A DNA stretch of 64,000 nucleotides from Owenweeksia sp963758205 (GCA_963758205.1 CAVWUM010000002.1:434001-498000), one strand, 5' to 3'; counted from the stretch's first letter, positions 1-8,658 are shown. Numbers and translations are program-made. The notes: generated by a model not told the origin, from the letters alone.

Positions 1-426
1 TTTGGCCCAACAATTACCAGAGGGACTTATATGGAAATGGGTAAAACATATAAATGGAGGCCCTTTAATAAGTACAAAGAAAAAGACCACTATAAGCACA
101 TACCTGTTACACCTCTTCAAGGTTGGGATACCTTTTTCAATCAACTGGATGCTTTGGATTATTATCGATTGTGGGACAGACCCCATATGGAGTCAGATGG
201 CAGGGTAATGCACTGGCTAATGACAAAATATCTTGTTGAAATAAAAAAGGGAGATATAATAAAGAGATTTGAATTTTATTCCTATTACCCAAGCCAGCAA
301 TTTCCTGAAGATATGGATAAATACAAGGCCTTTGAAAAGTTAATTCGAACTTCTTTTGAACCCCTATTAAAAAATTTAAAGCATGACCAAGAGTTTTACA
401 ATGACAGATTTGGTTATGAATACTAG
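1..426 (+). CDS. Hypothetical protein, possibly truncated at its N-terminus by the window edge
   Basis: I do not recognise this family. An ATG at 31 gives 131 residues, but the same frame is open back to base 1 without a stop, so the real start may lie outside the window. The protein is soluble, rich in aromatic and charged residues (many Tyr, Phe, Lys), with no signal peptide or membrane segment. A second frame at 2-208 overlaps it and is probably a shadow. The gene ends 153 bases before icd and shares its strand. Confidence 0.5.
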   Translation, partial: FGPTITRGTYMEMGKTYKWRPFNKYKEKDHYKHIPVTPLQGWDTFFNQLDALDYYRLWDRPHMESDGRVMHWLMTKYLVEIKKGDIIKRFEFYSYYPSQQFPEDMDKYKAFEKLIRTSFEPLLKNLKHDQEFYNDRFGYEY

Positions 427-579
427 AATGGGGTTTGGTTAATCATTTGCTAAAGGGGAGTGAACCTAAACATACCATCTCAGTTTCTTATTTTTGCCAT
501 CCTCCAAACCTGCTGTGGCCTTGCTGCTCGGTTTGTAGCGCCAAACTGATTCAATTGACTTTTAAAATTCACTTATAAT

Positions 580-2817
580 ATGTCTCACACTCCCAAAATC
601 ATCTATACCAAAACAGACGAAGCACCAGCATTGGCAACCCGCTCATTATTGCCCATTATTGAAGCCTTTACCGGCTCAGCAGGTGTTGAAGTTGAAACCC
701 GCGACATTTCACTGGCGGGCCGCATTGTTTCTCAGTTTCCTGAGAGATTAAACGCAGAACAACGTATTTCTGATGACTTGAAGGAATTGGGAGAACTGGC
801 CAAAACGCCTGAGTCTAACATTATTAAATTGCCAAACATCAGCGCCTCCGAACCTCAGTTGCAGGCTGCGATTAAGGAACTTCAAAACAAAGGATATAAT
901 CTTCCGGATTACCCCAAGAGCCCTCAAAATGATGAGGAAAGAGAGATCAAAGCTAAATATGATAAAGTAAAAGGAAGTGCCGTAAACCCTGTTCTTCGCG
1001 AAGGAAACTCAGACCGCAGGGCACCAAAAGCGGTAAAGGAATATGCCCGCAAACACCCACACCGTATGGGAGCGTGGAGCAGCGACTCTAAAACCCATGT
1101 AGCAAGTATGGATCATGGTGATTTTTATGGAAGCGAAAAATCCGTTACCATAAATGAGGCAACCAAGGTTAAGATTGAATTTGTGGGTGAAGATGGAAAT
1201 GTGAGGCTACTAAAGGATTTTATCCCACTTCAGGATGGAGAAATTATTGACTCAGCTGTATTGAGTACTTCTGATTTACAGGAATTTTTAGCTGAGCAGA
1301 AAAAGGATGCCGATGAAAAAGGCATTTTGTTTTCAGTACACCTGAAGGCTACTATGATGAAAATTTCGGATCCCATCATTTTTGGCCATGTGGTAAAGGT
1401 TTTCTTTAAGGATGTATTTGAAAAACATGGACAGGCACTAAATGAGGCAGGCGTAAACCCTAACAATGGCATGGCCGACCTTATGACAAGGATACAGGTA
1501 TTGCCGGAAGCTAAGCGAAAGGAAATTGAGGCCGACATTGAAAAGGCTTATGAAAACGGCCCCGACCTGGCCATGGTAAACTCTGATAAGGGCATTACCA
1601 ACCTGCATGTTCCCAGTGATGTAATTATTGATGCCTCCATGCCTGCCATGATCCGCACCAGCGGACAAATGTGGGATAAGGATGGAAAGCAGCGCGATAC
1701 CAAAGCCATTATTCCCGATAGAAGTTATGCCGGTGTGTACCAGCAAACCATTGACTTCTGTAAGGAACATGGCGCTTTTGACCCCACCACCATGGGTAGC
1801 GTGAGCAACGTTGGATTGATGGCCCAAAAGGCCGAAGAGTACGGCTCTCATGATAAAACCTTTGAAATGCCCGGTGGCGGAACGGTGCGCGTGGTAAGCG
1901 AAGTCGGCAAAACATTAATGGAGCACAAAGTCTCTTATGGAGATATTTTCAGAATGTGCCAGGTAAAAGATGAGCCTATTAAAGATTGGGTAAAACTGGC
2001 CGTAAACCGTGCCCGTGCCACAGGTAATCCTGCTGTTTTTTGGCTGGATAAAAATCGTGCACATGATGCTGAACTCATCAAAAAAGTAAATGCCTACCTG
2101 CCGAACCACGATACCGATGGACTGGATATACGGATAATGGCACCAAAAGAAGCCACGCAGTTTTCACTGGAAAGAATTAAGGAGGGCAAAGACACCATTT
2201 CAGTTACCGGAAACGTATTGCGCGATTACCTTACCGACCTCTTTCCTATTCTGGAAGTGGGGACAAGTGCCAAAATGCTTTCTATTGTGCCCCTTATGAA
2301 TGGCGGTGGTTTGTTTGAAACCGGTGCCGGTGGTTCTGCACCTAAACATGTAGAGCAGTTTGTAGAAGAAGGTCACTTGCGTTGGGATTCATTGGGTGAA
2401 TTTTTAGCTTTAGCTGCTTCGTTGGAACACCTTGGTCAAACCTATAACAACGCCCGTGCGCTGGTACTTTCTGAAACACTGGATGAAGCCACCTCTAAGT
2501 TTTTGGATGAAAATAAATCCCCTTCCCGTAAGGTAAATGAGATTGATAACCGCGGCAGCCATTTTTACCTGGCTATGTATTGGGCTGAGGCTTTGGCAAA
2601 GCAGGATAAAGACCATGATTTGAAAACGGTTTTTGAAGAAGTGGCCAAGCATCTCAGCGAAAGCGAAGGAAAGATAAACGAAGAACTATTGGCCGCCCAG
2701 GGCCGCGCAGTGGATATTGATGGCTACTACATGCCGGATGAAAGTAAGGTGAGCAACGCCATGCGCCCAAGCGCCACGTTAAATTCCATTTTAGACGAGA
2801 TTAAGGAGAAGGTGTAG
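580..2817 (+). CDS. icd: Monomeric NADP-dependent isocitrate dehydrogenase (IDH-II)
   Basis: It converts isocitrate to 2-oxoglutarate and CO2 with NADP+ in the TCA cycle, in the cytoplasm. The 745 residues match the monomeric IDH family (about 740) and not the dimeric enzyme of about 420. The family signature LREGNSDRRAP lies near residue 140, followed by the substrate-binding stretch around HRMGAWSSDSKTHVASMDHG, and the C-terminus holds SNAMRPSATLN. No truncation is seen. The gene has its own terminator immediately downstream, so it is probably monocistronic. Confidence 0.97.
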   Translation: MSHTPKIIYTKTDEAPALATRSLLPIIEAFTGSAGVEVETRDISLAGRIVSQFPERLNAEQRISDDLKELGELAKTPESNIIKLPNISASEPQLQAAIKELQNKGYNLPDYPKSPQNDEEREIKAKYDKVKGSAVNPVLREGNSDRRAPKAVKEYARKHPHRMGAWSSDSKTHVASMDHGDFYGSEKSVTINEATKVKIEFVGEDGNVRLLKDFIPLQDGEIIDSAVLSTSDLQEFLAEQKKDADEKGILFSVHLKATMMKISDPIIFGHVVKVFFKDVFEKHGQALNEAGVNPNNGMADLMTRIQVLPEAKRKEIEADIEKAYENGPDLAMVNSDKGITNLHVPSDVIIDASMPAMIRTSGQMWDKDGKQRDTKAIIPDRSYAGVYQQTIDFCKEHGAFDPTTMGSVSNVGLMAQKAEEYGSHDKTFEMPGGGTVRVVSEVGKTLMEHKVSYGDIFRMCQVKDEPIKDWVKLAVNRARATGNPAVFWLDKNRAHDAELIKKVNAYLPNHDTDGLDIRIMAPKEATQFSLERIKEGKDTISVTGNVLRDYLTDLFPILEVGTSAKMLSIVPLMNGGGLFETGAGGSAPKHVEQFVEEGHLRWDSLGEFLALAASLEHLGQTYNNARALVLSETLDEATSKFLDENKSPSRKVNEIDNRGSHFYLAMYWAEALAKQDKDHDLKTVFEEVAKHLSESEGKINEELLAAQGRAVDIDGYYMPDESKVSNAMRPSATLNSILDEIKEKV

Positions 2818-2838
2818 TACAAATTAATAAGCTTTATT

Positions 2839-2868
2839 AAAAATGCTATCCCTAGGGGTAGCATTTTT
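2839..2868 (+). terminator. Rho-independent terminator after icd
   Basis: Arms at 2839-2852 and 2855-2868 pair over 14 positions with one G-U wobble. The hairpin is flanked by an A run and a T run (AAAAATGCTA.../...TAGCATTTTT), so it could work in both directions. It begins about 20 bases after the icd stop. Confidence 0.85.
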
Positions 2869-2888
2869 CTTTTGAATACTTTTGAAGT

Positions 2889-3125
2889 ATGCCAACTATA
2901 CTAAGAATTGACGGGTTCAGGTTTTTCTTTTTTAGCAATGAAGGAAACGAGCCTGCGCACATTCACGTAGAATCAGCTGATGGCTATGCTAAATTTTGGG
3001 TTTTGCCCGTTGTTTTAGCAGATTCAGTTGGATATAACTCAAAGGAGTTAAACAAGCTAGGAAAACTGGTTAGTGAAAATGAAGAAATCTTTAAAAGCAA
3101 GTGGGATGAGTATTTTAACAGATAA
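2889..3125 (+). CDS. DUF4160 domain protein
   Basis: This 78-residue protein carries the DUF4160 pattern: an N-terminal MPTILRIDGFRFFFFSNEGN followed by EPAHIHVE, the family's hallmark, and a C-terminal helix ending in WDEYF. It overlaps the DUF2442 gene that follows. DUF4160 and DUF2442 are commonly encoded as neighbours, and the arrangement resembles a small toxin-antitoxin module, but I know of no proven activity. Function is unassigned. Confidence 0.85.
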   Translation: MPTILRIDGFRFFFFSNEGNEPAHIHVESADGYAKFWVLPVVLADSVGYNSKELNKLGKLVSENEEIFKSKWDEYFNR

Positions 3126-3348
3126 TAAATCAGCAAGGGCGACTAAAGTTTGGTTTGAAAAAAATATGCTTTTTGTGATGCTTGAAGATGGCCGTGAAAT
3201 AGGAACACCTCTCGAATGGTTTCCAAAGCTAAAGTCGGCAGCCAAAAACGAACTCAACAATTTCAGGCTTATTGGTAATGGAGTTGGAATTCATTGGGAA
3301 AATTTGGATGAAGATATTTCAGTTAAGGGACTTCTTCAAAGCACTTAA
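3106..3348 (+). CDS. DUF2442 domain protein, partner of DUF4160
   Basis: The pattern ATKVWFEKNMLFVMLEDGREI followed by PLEWFPKL and a final IHWENLDEDISVKGLL stretch is typical of DUF2442. I prefer the ATG at 3106 (80 residues), because the GTG at 3073 would add a tail not seen in the family and a long overlap. From 3106 it overlaps DUF4160 by 20 bases, which suggests coupled translation. These two genes may form a toxin-antitoxin-like pair; that is inference from neighbourhood only. Confidence 0.82.
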   Translation: MSILTDNKSARATKVWFEKNMLFVMLEDGREIGTPLEWFPKLKSAAKNELNNFRLIGNGVGIHWENLDEDISVKGLLQST

Positions 3349-3402
3349 TCCATTAACAGCCCCACAATTAACCAATCCACCATTTTACTAATTGACCAAC
3401 TG

Positions 3403-4107
3403 GTGAAAAAACTCCTTCTCCTCCCCTTACTTCTCCTCTCCCTCTCCGCCAGGGATTACCCCGTGTACACCAAGGCCGAGATAATGGGCGATATTGAGCC
3501 CTCGCAAATGCGCTCATTTGATAAACTAAAAAGCAAGCACACTACTAAAGAAGCCGCTTACCTGCGCGATGAAGTGTATGATGCTTTTAAGGATATGTGG
3601 CGCGATGCCAAACGGGATGGTGTGGATTTAGTGATTATTTCCGCTACCCGCAACCGCACTTACCAGGCAGGCATTTGGAACCGCAAGTGGAACAGCTTTG
3701 GTGGCCCCGAAGAAACCCGTGCCGAACGAATACTGGAATACAGCAGCATGCCCGGAACCAGCCGCCACCATTGGGGTACCGACTTTGACATAAACGCATT
3801 AGAGAACTCTTATTTTGAAAGTGGCACCGGCCTGAAAGTGTACGAATGGATGCAGGCCCATGCGCATGAATATGGCTTTTTTCAGCCCTATACTAAATTC
3901 AACGGCTTTAGGGATGCCGGATATCGGGAAGAGAAGTGGCACTGGAGCTACTGGCCTACAGCTTCACAATTTCAACGGGCTTATAACCATATTGTGAGCT
4001 ATGATGACCTCAAAGGATTTGATGGCTGGGAGTATGCCCAAAAACTGGAGGTTATCAATAATTATGTGAACGGTATTGAAGTGCCGGACCATTTTCAAAA
4101 CCTGTAG
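3403..4107 (+). CDS. Secreted M15 family D-alanyl-D-alanine carboxypeptidase-like peptidase
   Basis: A zinc peptidase of the VanY/DacB-like M15 family, expected to trim peptidoglycan stem peptides outside the inner membrane. The GTG start gives a signal peptide of about 16 residues (leucine-rich, ending SLSAR). The zinc site is visible as SRHHWGTDFDIN (residues 120-131, HxxxxxxD) and EKWHWSYW (177-184), with the arginine motif SATRNRTYQAGIWN upstream. The 234-residue length suits a single catalytic domain. A start codon other than GTG 3403 is not obvious. It has no close partner gene. Confidence 0.88.
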   Translation: MKKLLLLPLLLLSLSARDYPVYTKAEIMGDIEPSQMRSFDKLKSKHTTKEAAYLRDEVYDAFKDMWRDAKRDGVDLVIISATRNRTYQAGIWNRKWNSFGGPEETRAERILEYSSMPGTSRHHWGTDFDINALENSYFESGTGLKVYEWMQAHAHEYGFFQPYTKFNGFRDAGYREEKWHWSYWPTASQFQRAYNHIVSYDDLKGFDGWEYAQKLEVINNYVNGIEVPDHFQNL

Positions 4108-4227
4108 TCCCACCCAATCTGGCCAATATCAATTTTAGGTTAAGAGATTTCTGAGGCACCCTGTCGCTCAGGACGCTTTAATACATTTGTTTCAAACTAA
4201 TTCTTAATCTGTATTAAACCAATCACT

Positions 4228-5490
4228 ATGACCCCACGTATTGCCGCCATCTTTCTTTTTCTTCTTTTCTCAACGATTGCCATCGCACAGGTTAGCTTTA
4301 TTTCGGCAGTTACCGAGAGTACTATCCATGTAAATGTGGCTACAAAACCTGATGGGCTGATAGTGAAATTAATGGGCGAGAGCGGAAAGACGCTACATAT
4401 ACAAATCGCAAAGCATGATGAGCGCTGGGGCTATACACTGGTAAACTTTGATGGCCTACAGGCAAATACGAACTACTCGATTCAGATTACAGATAAAGAA
4501 CGAACTGTGGTTTCAACTTTATCCGCAACCACTCAGGCAAATGGTGATAAGGGGAATATCAGCTACAGCTTTGCTACGGGCAGTTGCTCCTATATCAATG
4601 ATCCTTCTGCCGACAGGCCAGGTAAACCCTACGGTGGTGGCTATGAAATTTTTGAAACCATAGCGGGTAAAGCTCCTGAATTTATGTTGTGGCTTGGCGA
4701 TAATATTTACCTGCGCAATAATGAATGGGAAACCGCTAAAGGTATAAGCTATCGTTACCAAAAGGACCGTTCAACACCCGAATTGCAAACGCTGCTAAAG
4801 GCCTGCCCTCAATATGCCATTTGGGATGATCACGATTTTGGCCCTAATGATGAAGACTCTACCTATAAGAATGCCCACCTGACCCGTGCAGCCTTTCAGG
4901 CTAACTGGGGTTCACAAGCCTATGCGTCAGAGCAAGGTATGGGTAAATTCAGTTATCCGGGTTTAGACTTTTTTCTGCTTGATGACCGCAGTCACCGCGC
5001 ACCCAATGATTTGCAGGACAGTACCAAACCTTACTTTGGAAAAAGGCAATTGCTTTGGCTTTTGGATGAACTGGAAAAAAGCGATGCCGGGTTTAAAATT
5101 GTTGCCACGGGTGGACAAATATTAAATACGGATAGAGTTTTTGAAAACTACTCCACATACCCTGTGGAAAGGCGCTGGCTACTGAATGAGCTATCCAAAA
5201 GGGAAATTAAGAATGTGGTGTTTTTAACCGGAGATCGTCACCGCTCTGAATTTTCCAAACTAAAAATGGAAAGTGGCTTTACAGTGTATGATTTCACGGT
5301 TTCGTCCCTCACCTCCAAAACCTATCCCTCTGAAGAAACCAATGATCTTTTGGTAGAAGGGAGTGAAATTACCGAGAAGAATTTTGCGATGATTACATTT
5401 ACCAGGAAGGAAACCGAAACTAATTTAAAGGTTACTTTTTTCAGCACCGAAGGAAAGCTATTGAAGGAGTACGAACTTAAAAAGGAATAG
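4228..5490 (+). CDS. PhoD-like alkaline phosphatase/phosphodiesterase, secreted
   Basis: Residues 1-20 form a signal peptide (ends AIA-Q). An N-terminal fibronectin-like region (about 22-105) precedes a PhoD-type metallophosphatase domain with GSCS at 118-121, LWLGDNIY at 154-161, WDDHDFGPND at 199-208 and LTGDRHRSEF near 335. These hold the metal-binding Asp, Asn and His residues of the family. It probably cleaves phosphoesters in the periplasm or at the cell surface; the substrate cannot be told. Its stop codon overlaps the start of the next gene by one base. Confidence 0.88.
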   Translation: MTPRIAAIFLFLLFSTIAIAQVSFISAVTESTIHVNVATKPDGLIVKLMGESGKTLHIQIAKHDERWGYTLVNFDGLQANTNYSIQITDKERTVVSTLSATTQANGDKGNISYSFATGSCSYINDPSADRPGKPYGGGYEIFETIAGKAPEFMLWLGDNIYLRNNEWETAKGISYRYQKDRSTPELQTLLKACPQYAIWDDHDFGPNDEDSTYKNAHLTRAAFQANWGSQAYASEQGMGKFSYPGLDFFLLDDRSHRAPNDLQDSTKPYFGKRQLLWLLDELEKSDAGFKIVATGGQILNTDRVFENYSTYPVERRWLLNELSKREIKNVVFLTGDRHRSEFSKLKMESGFTVYDFTVSSLTSKTYPSEETNDLLVEGSEITEKNFAMITFTRKETETNLKVTFFSTEGKLLKEYELKKE

Positions 5491-6113
5491 TGAAAATCAG
5501 AACTACCGTTTATACACTTTTAGGCCTCACCTTCGGTCTTGCATGTTTTGCTCAGCAGGATCCTGAGTTGTATCCCAATCCTTTTAGGGAAGAAATATTC
5601 TTTATCACAACTCCCTCGTGCGGTGATTCTATTAAACTTGAAATTTTTAATACATCGGGTGTGGAATTGTTAGGGGATAAAAAGCAAAAGGTGCTAATGG
5701 CTGATACCATACGATACCGCTTGAAGCTGGACAATGGCATTTTTTTTCTCAGGTATCAGGAAAATACCAATGAGGTAGCCAAAAAGATTATGTGGATTGG
5801 TGATAGTACCACAGCTACCATAAACCTGGTACTCTCTGGTGAAAACCTTAACTGCTTTGAATATCCTTTTGAGATTTTTCCCAATCCAATGTCAAACGGC
5901 ACCTTTTCGGTGAGGCAAAAAAACCTCTCGGTAAACTATGCTTTAACTGTACATGATGGGGCGGGGAACCTGATTTTTCAATCAAATGAGAAAAATAGAA
6001 CTTCCACCACCCGGCAGTTTAACCTCAGCCATGAGGCAGATGGTACATACTTTATCACCGTAAAAGCGGGCGATGAGCAGATAACTGAAAAACTGCTATT
6101 GCTGCGTAACTAA
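5490..6113 (+). CDS. Secreted protein made of two T9SS type-A sorting-domain-like modules
   Basis: The GTG start overlaps the phosphatase stop by one base, so translation is likely coupled. After a signal peptide (to about residue 21, CFA-QQ) the protein has ELYPNPFREEIFF near 26 and EIFPNPMSNGTFSV near 128, each beginning a module of about 80-90 residues that looks like the T9SS type-A C-terminal sorting domain (YPNP start, final LYFI/EKLLLLRN-like strand). There is no other domain, so the cargo is missing or the modules have another role. Function unknown; coupling suggests a role with the PhoD-like enzyme. Confidence 0.75.
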   Translation: MKIRTTVYTLLGLTFGLACFAQQDPELYPNPFREEIFFITTPSCGDSIKLEIFNTSGVELLGDKKQKVLMADTIRYRLKLDNGIFFLRYQENTNEVAKKIMWIGDSTTATINLVLSGENLNCFEYPFEIFPNPMSNGTFSVRQKNLSVNYALTVHDGAGNLIFQSNEKNRTSTTRQFNLSHEADGTYFITVKAGDEQITEKLLLLRN

Positions 6114-6141
6114 AATCCGGCTGAACCAAACCGCTTCTATT

Positions 6142-6155
6142 TTGCTTTAAAGCAA
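6142..6155. promoter_or_regulatory. Perfect 14-base palindrome directly before a start codon
   Basis: TTGCTTTAAAGCAA is a perfect palindrome ending one base before the ATG at 6157. It could be an operator for a dimeric regulator, or form a short hairpin in the leader. No regulator is encoded next to it, so its role is unproven. Confidence 0.35.
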
Positions 6156-6156
6156 T

Positions 6157-7167
6157 ATGGGAGAAATACTGATATACGTAGTAGTAATAGCTGTATCATC
6201 GGTTGTGGTGTACTACGGCAGCGGTATGCTGGAAACTTCGGCCAGCGGACTTTCAAAACATTACGGATTACCGGCAGCGGTACATGGCGCTGTGGTTGTG
6301 GCTGTTGGCTCCAGTTTTCCGGAGTTGAGCAGTGCGGTACTTTCTACTTTATTACATGGTGAATTTGCCTTGGGGTTGTCGGCCGTAGTAGGTTCTGCTA
6401 TTTTCAACATACTCGTCATTCCGGGTTTATCGGCACTGGCCTCACCTAAAAAACTGCAGGCCGAAAAACTGATGATTTATAAAGATGCACAATTCTATAT
6501 CATCTCGGTAGCTGTATTGCTGATTGCCTTTTCGCTGGCTATCATTTACTTCCCGCAAGGTGAAAAGCTAACCGGTGAACTTACGCCCATGCTGGCCTTA
6601 ATCCCGCTACTGCTTTATGGCCTGTATATTTTTATACAATACCAGGAGGTAAGCGAAAGCAATGAAAAAAGAGAGAAATCAAAGTCGGTAGGTAAACTTT
6701 GGCTAAAACTGCTCTTAAGCTTAGTGCTGGTGGTTTTGAGTGTGGAGGGTCTGGTTCGGTCTTCATTGTTTTTTGGTGATGAGTTTAATATCCCTGCTTT
6801 CTTTTGGGGAATAACAGTAATTGCCATTGTAACGAGTATCCCCGATGCCATGGTAAGTATACGTATGGCGCGCAAAGGGCAGCACACGGCCAGTCTCTCT
6901 AATGTATTGGGCAGTAATGTATTTGATTTGCTGGTAGCTATTCCGGCCGGGGTATTGCTGGCGGGCGGCACTACCATTGATTTTGCCATGGCCGTACCCC
7001 TTATGGGGATGCTTACGCTGGCCACCATTATATTATTTACCACCATGCGCACCAGCCTTGAGCTGAGTAATCGCGAGGCCATTATTCTGCTGGCTACCTA
7101 CACACTAATGATAGCCTGGGTGGTTTTAGAGAGTATGGGGGTATTGAACATTTTGCAGGGCATTTGA
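6157..7167 (+). CDS. Sodium:calcium antiporter-like (CaCA family) membrane protein
   Basis: A 336-residue inner-membrane protein with about ten hydrophobic segments in two halves, each carrying a CaCA alpha-repeat-like motif: GSSFPELSSAVLS with VVGSAIFNILVIPG in the N-half and VTSIPDAMVSIRMA with VLGSNVFDLLVAIPAG in the C-half. The acidic residues in these repeats bind cations in this family. A charged loop (SESNEKREKSKS, about residues 166-177) separates the halves. Probable Ca2+ or other cation exchange for Na+ or H+. Ion specificity cannot be read from the sequence. Confidence 0.9.
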   Translation: MGEILIYVVVIAVSSVVVYYGSGMLETSASGLSKHYGLPAAVHGAVVVAVGSSFPELSSAVLSTLLHGEFALGLSAVVGSAIFNILVIPGLSALASPKKLQAEKLMIYKDAQFYIISVAVLLIAFSLAIIYFPQGEKLTGELTPMLALIPLLLYGLYIFIQYQEVSESNEKREKSKSVGKLWLKLLLSLVLVVLSVEGLVRSSLFFGDEFNIPAFFWGITVIAIVTSIPDAMVSIRMARKGQHTASLSNVLGSNVFDLLVAIPAGVLLAGGTTIDFAMAVPLMGMLTLATIILFTTMRTSLELSNREAIILLATYTLMIAWVVLESMGVLNILQGI

Positions 7168-7230
7168 AGTCTGAAAAATTAATTGACCTAACTCCCAATA
7201 AACTATAACTTTTTATGCGGGCTGGCGGCT

Positions 7231-7253
7231 GATGATTGAAAATTTCAATCATC
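7231..7253. promoter_or_regulatory. Perfect 11-1-11 palindrome upstream of dinB, putative operator
   Basis: Arms GATGATTGAAA and TTTCAATCATC flank a single base. Perfect dyad symmetry of this length about 120 bases before a Pol IV gene suggests an operator, possibly for an SOS/LexA-like or other HTH regulator. It does not match the E. coli CTGT-N8-ACAG box. It could also form a hairpin terminating the antiporter gene, but no T run follows. Confidence 0.55.
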
Positions 7254-7293
7254 GGTTATCAACATTCCGCCTCTCAATTGTTTATATTTAAGG

Positions 7294-7341
7294 CTCCGCT
7301 TTACTAAGGTTAAAACCTTGATTACCAAACTCCGAAGCGGA
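7294..7341. repeat. Nested inverted repeats in the dinB leader region
   Basis: TCCGCTT near 7294 pairs with AAGCGGA near 7335. Between them AAGGTT-AA-AACCTT forms a second, smaller dyad. The element lies between the 11-1-11 palindrome and the dinB start, in a 204-base intergenic region, and may be part of the regulatory region or a leader structure. Confidence 0.4.
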
Positions 7342-7371
7342 AATTTCACTTAAAAATCTGTTTGCTGAAGG

Positions 7372-8607
7372 ATGCTTTATGCCGAGGAACATAACCCCAA
7401 CAAAACCATCGTCCACCTGGACCTTGACAGCTTTTTTGTATCTGTAGAAAGGCTGGCCAATAGTGCCCTTAACGGTAAACCCGTTTTAGTAGGTGGTACC
7501 GATAGCCGGGGCGTGGTGGCATCATGCAGTTATGAGGCCCGCAGGTTTGGTGTACACTCGGCCATGCCCATGCGCACAGCCCTACAGCTTTGCCCTGAGG
7601 CGGTGGTAATTAAAGGTGACAGCAGCCGCTACTCCAAATATTCGGATGTGGTAACCGAAATTATAAAGGAGGAAGTTCCCCTGTTTGAAAAGACTTCCAT
7701 TGATGAGTTTTATGCGGACCTTACCGGTATGGATAAGTTCTTCGGCTGTTTTAAACTCACCTCCGAAATCCGTGATAAGATTATAAAGGAAACCGGGCTG
7801 CCCATTTCATTTGGGCTTAGCACCAATAAAACAGTGGCTAAAGTGGCTACAGGCGAAGCCAAGCCCAACAACAAAATTGAAGTGGAGCGCGGCAGGGAAA
7901 AGCCATTTCTGGCTCCCCTTTCGGTGAAAAAAATTCCGATGGTGGGCGATAAAACTACCCTGCTATTGAGCCAGATGGGAGTTAAGCACATCCACACCCT
8001 ACAACAAATGCCTATTGAGATGATGGATCGTGCAATGGGTAAAACCGGGGTAATGATTTGGAAAAAGGCTCAGGGAATAGACAACTCCCCCGTTATTGCC
8101 TACCACGAAAAGAAATCCATTTCGCTGGAGCGCACCTTTCAAAAAGACACTATTGATGTGGATAAGCTTAAAACCCTGATTATTGCCATGGCCGAAAACC
8201 TGGCCTTTCAGTTAAGACAAGGCGATAAGCTTACGGCCTGTGTTACCGTAAAAATCCGCTACTCTGATTTTAACACCTATACGCTGCAAAAGCGCATACC
8301 CTACTCCAGTAATGACAATACGCTTATATCTGTTGCTAAAGAGCTTTTTGACAAGTTATACAACAAGCGCCTGTTGGTACGATTGGTAGGGGTAAGATGC
8401 AGCCACCTGGTTGGGGGTGGCCATCAAATAAATCTGTTTGAAGACAATGTGGAAACCCTGCGCCTCTACCAGGCTATGGATAAAATCCGCAACCGTTATG
8501 GCATTAATGCTGTAAAGCGTGCTAAAACCATGGAAAGCAACGGTCTGGGCAGGATGAACCCTTTTAATGGTATGCCTCCGGTAATATTGGCACACAGGAG
8601 GGGGTGA
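7372..8607 (+). CDS. dinB: DNA polymerase IV (Y-family)
   Basis: A translesion polymerase that copies damaged templates with low fidelity. The 411 residues include the Y-family catalytic motifs: HLDLDSFFVSVE (D17), SCSYEARRFGVHSAMP, and TSIDEFYADLTG with D111 and E112. Helix-hairpin-helix and little-finger regions follow. QINLFED near residue 350 resembles a beta-clamp binding motif. A second DnaE lies 1.9 kb downstream on the same strand, a pairing known for mutagenic repair cassettes in many bacteria. Here two unrelated genes separate them. Confidence 0.95.
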   Translation: MLYAEEHNPNKTIVHLDLDSFFVSVERLANSALNGKPVLVGGTDSRGVVASCSYEARRFGVHSAMPMRTALQLCPEAVVIKGDSSRYSKYSDVVTEIIKEEVPLFEKTSIDEFYADLTGMDKFFGCFKLTSEIRDKIIKETGLPISFGLSTNKTVAKVATGEAKPNNKIEVERGREKPFLAPLSVKKIPMVGDKTTLLLSQMGVKHIHTLQQMPIEMMDRAMGKTGVMIWKKAQGIDNSPVIAYHEKKSISLERTFQKDTIDVDKLKTLIIAMAENLAFQLRQGDKLTACVTVKIRYSDFNTYTLQKRIPYSSNDNTLISVAKELFDKLYNKRLLVRLVGVRCSHLVGGGHQINLFEDNVETLRLYQAMDKIRNRYGINAVKRAKTMESNGLGRMNPFNGMPPVILAHRRG

Positions 8608-8624
8608 AAGTTGAAAGGTTTTAA

Positions 8625-8658
8625 GGTTTGTAGTTTGTGGTTTGTAGTTTGTAGTTTA
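8625..8658 (+). repeat. Heptamer tandem repeat (RGTTTGT)
   Basis: About four and a half copies of the 7-mer (A/G)GTTTGT lie directly after the dinB stop. The same heptamer occurs in tandem at 58987-59013, there inside the pseC reading frame. Confidence 0.8.

Noticed and set aside
2..208. 68-residue frame overlapping the first gene
   Set aside because: It overlaps the longer 31-426 frame, which has the better composition.
426..579. tRNA or riboswitch before icd
   Set aside because: No cloverleaf or riboswitch core is visible; no other RNA gene was seen in the window's gaps by eye.
1230..1851. Minus-strand frames inside icd
   Set aside because: They lie opposite a full-length, strongly conserved enzyme and show no family pattern.
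3057..3260. Minus-strand frame across the DUF4160/DUF2442 pair
   Set aside because: Both plus-strand genes match known families.
8625..8658. CRISPR array
   Set aside because: The heptamer units are contiguous without spacers, and no cas genes are present.
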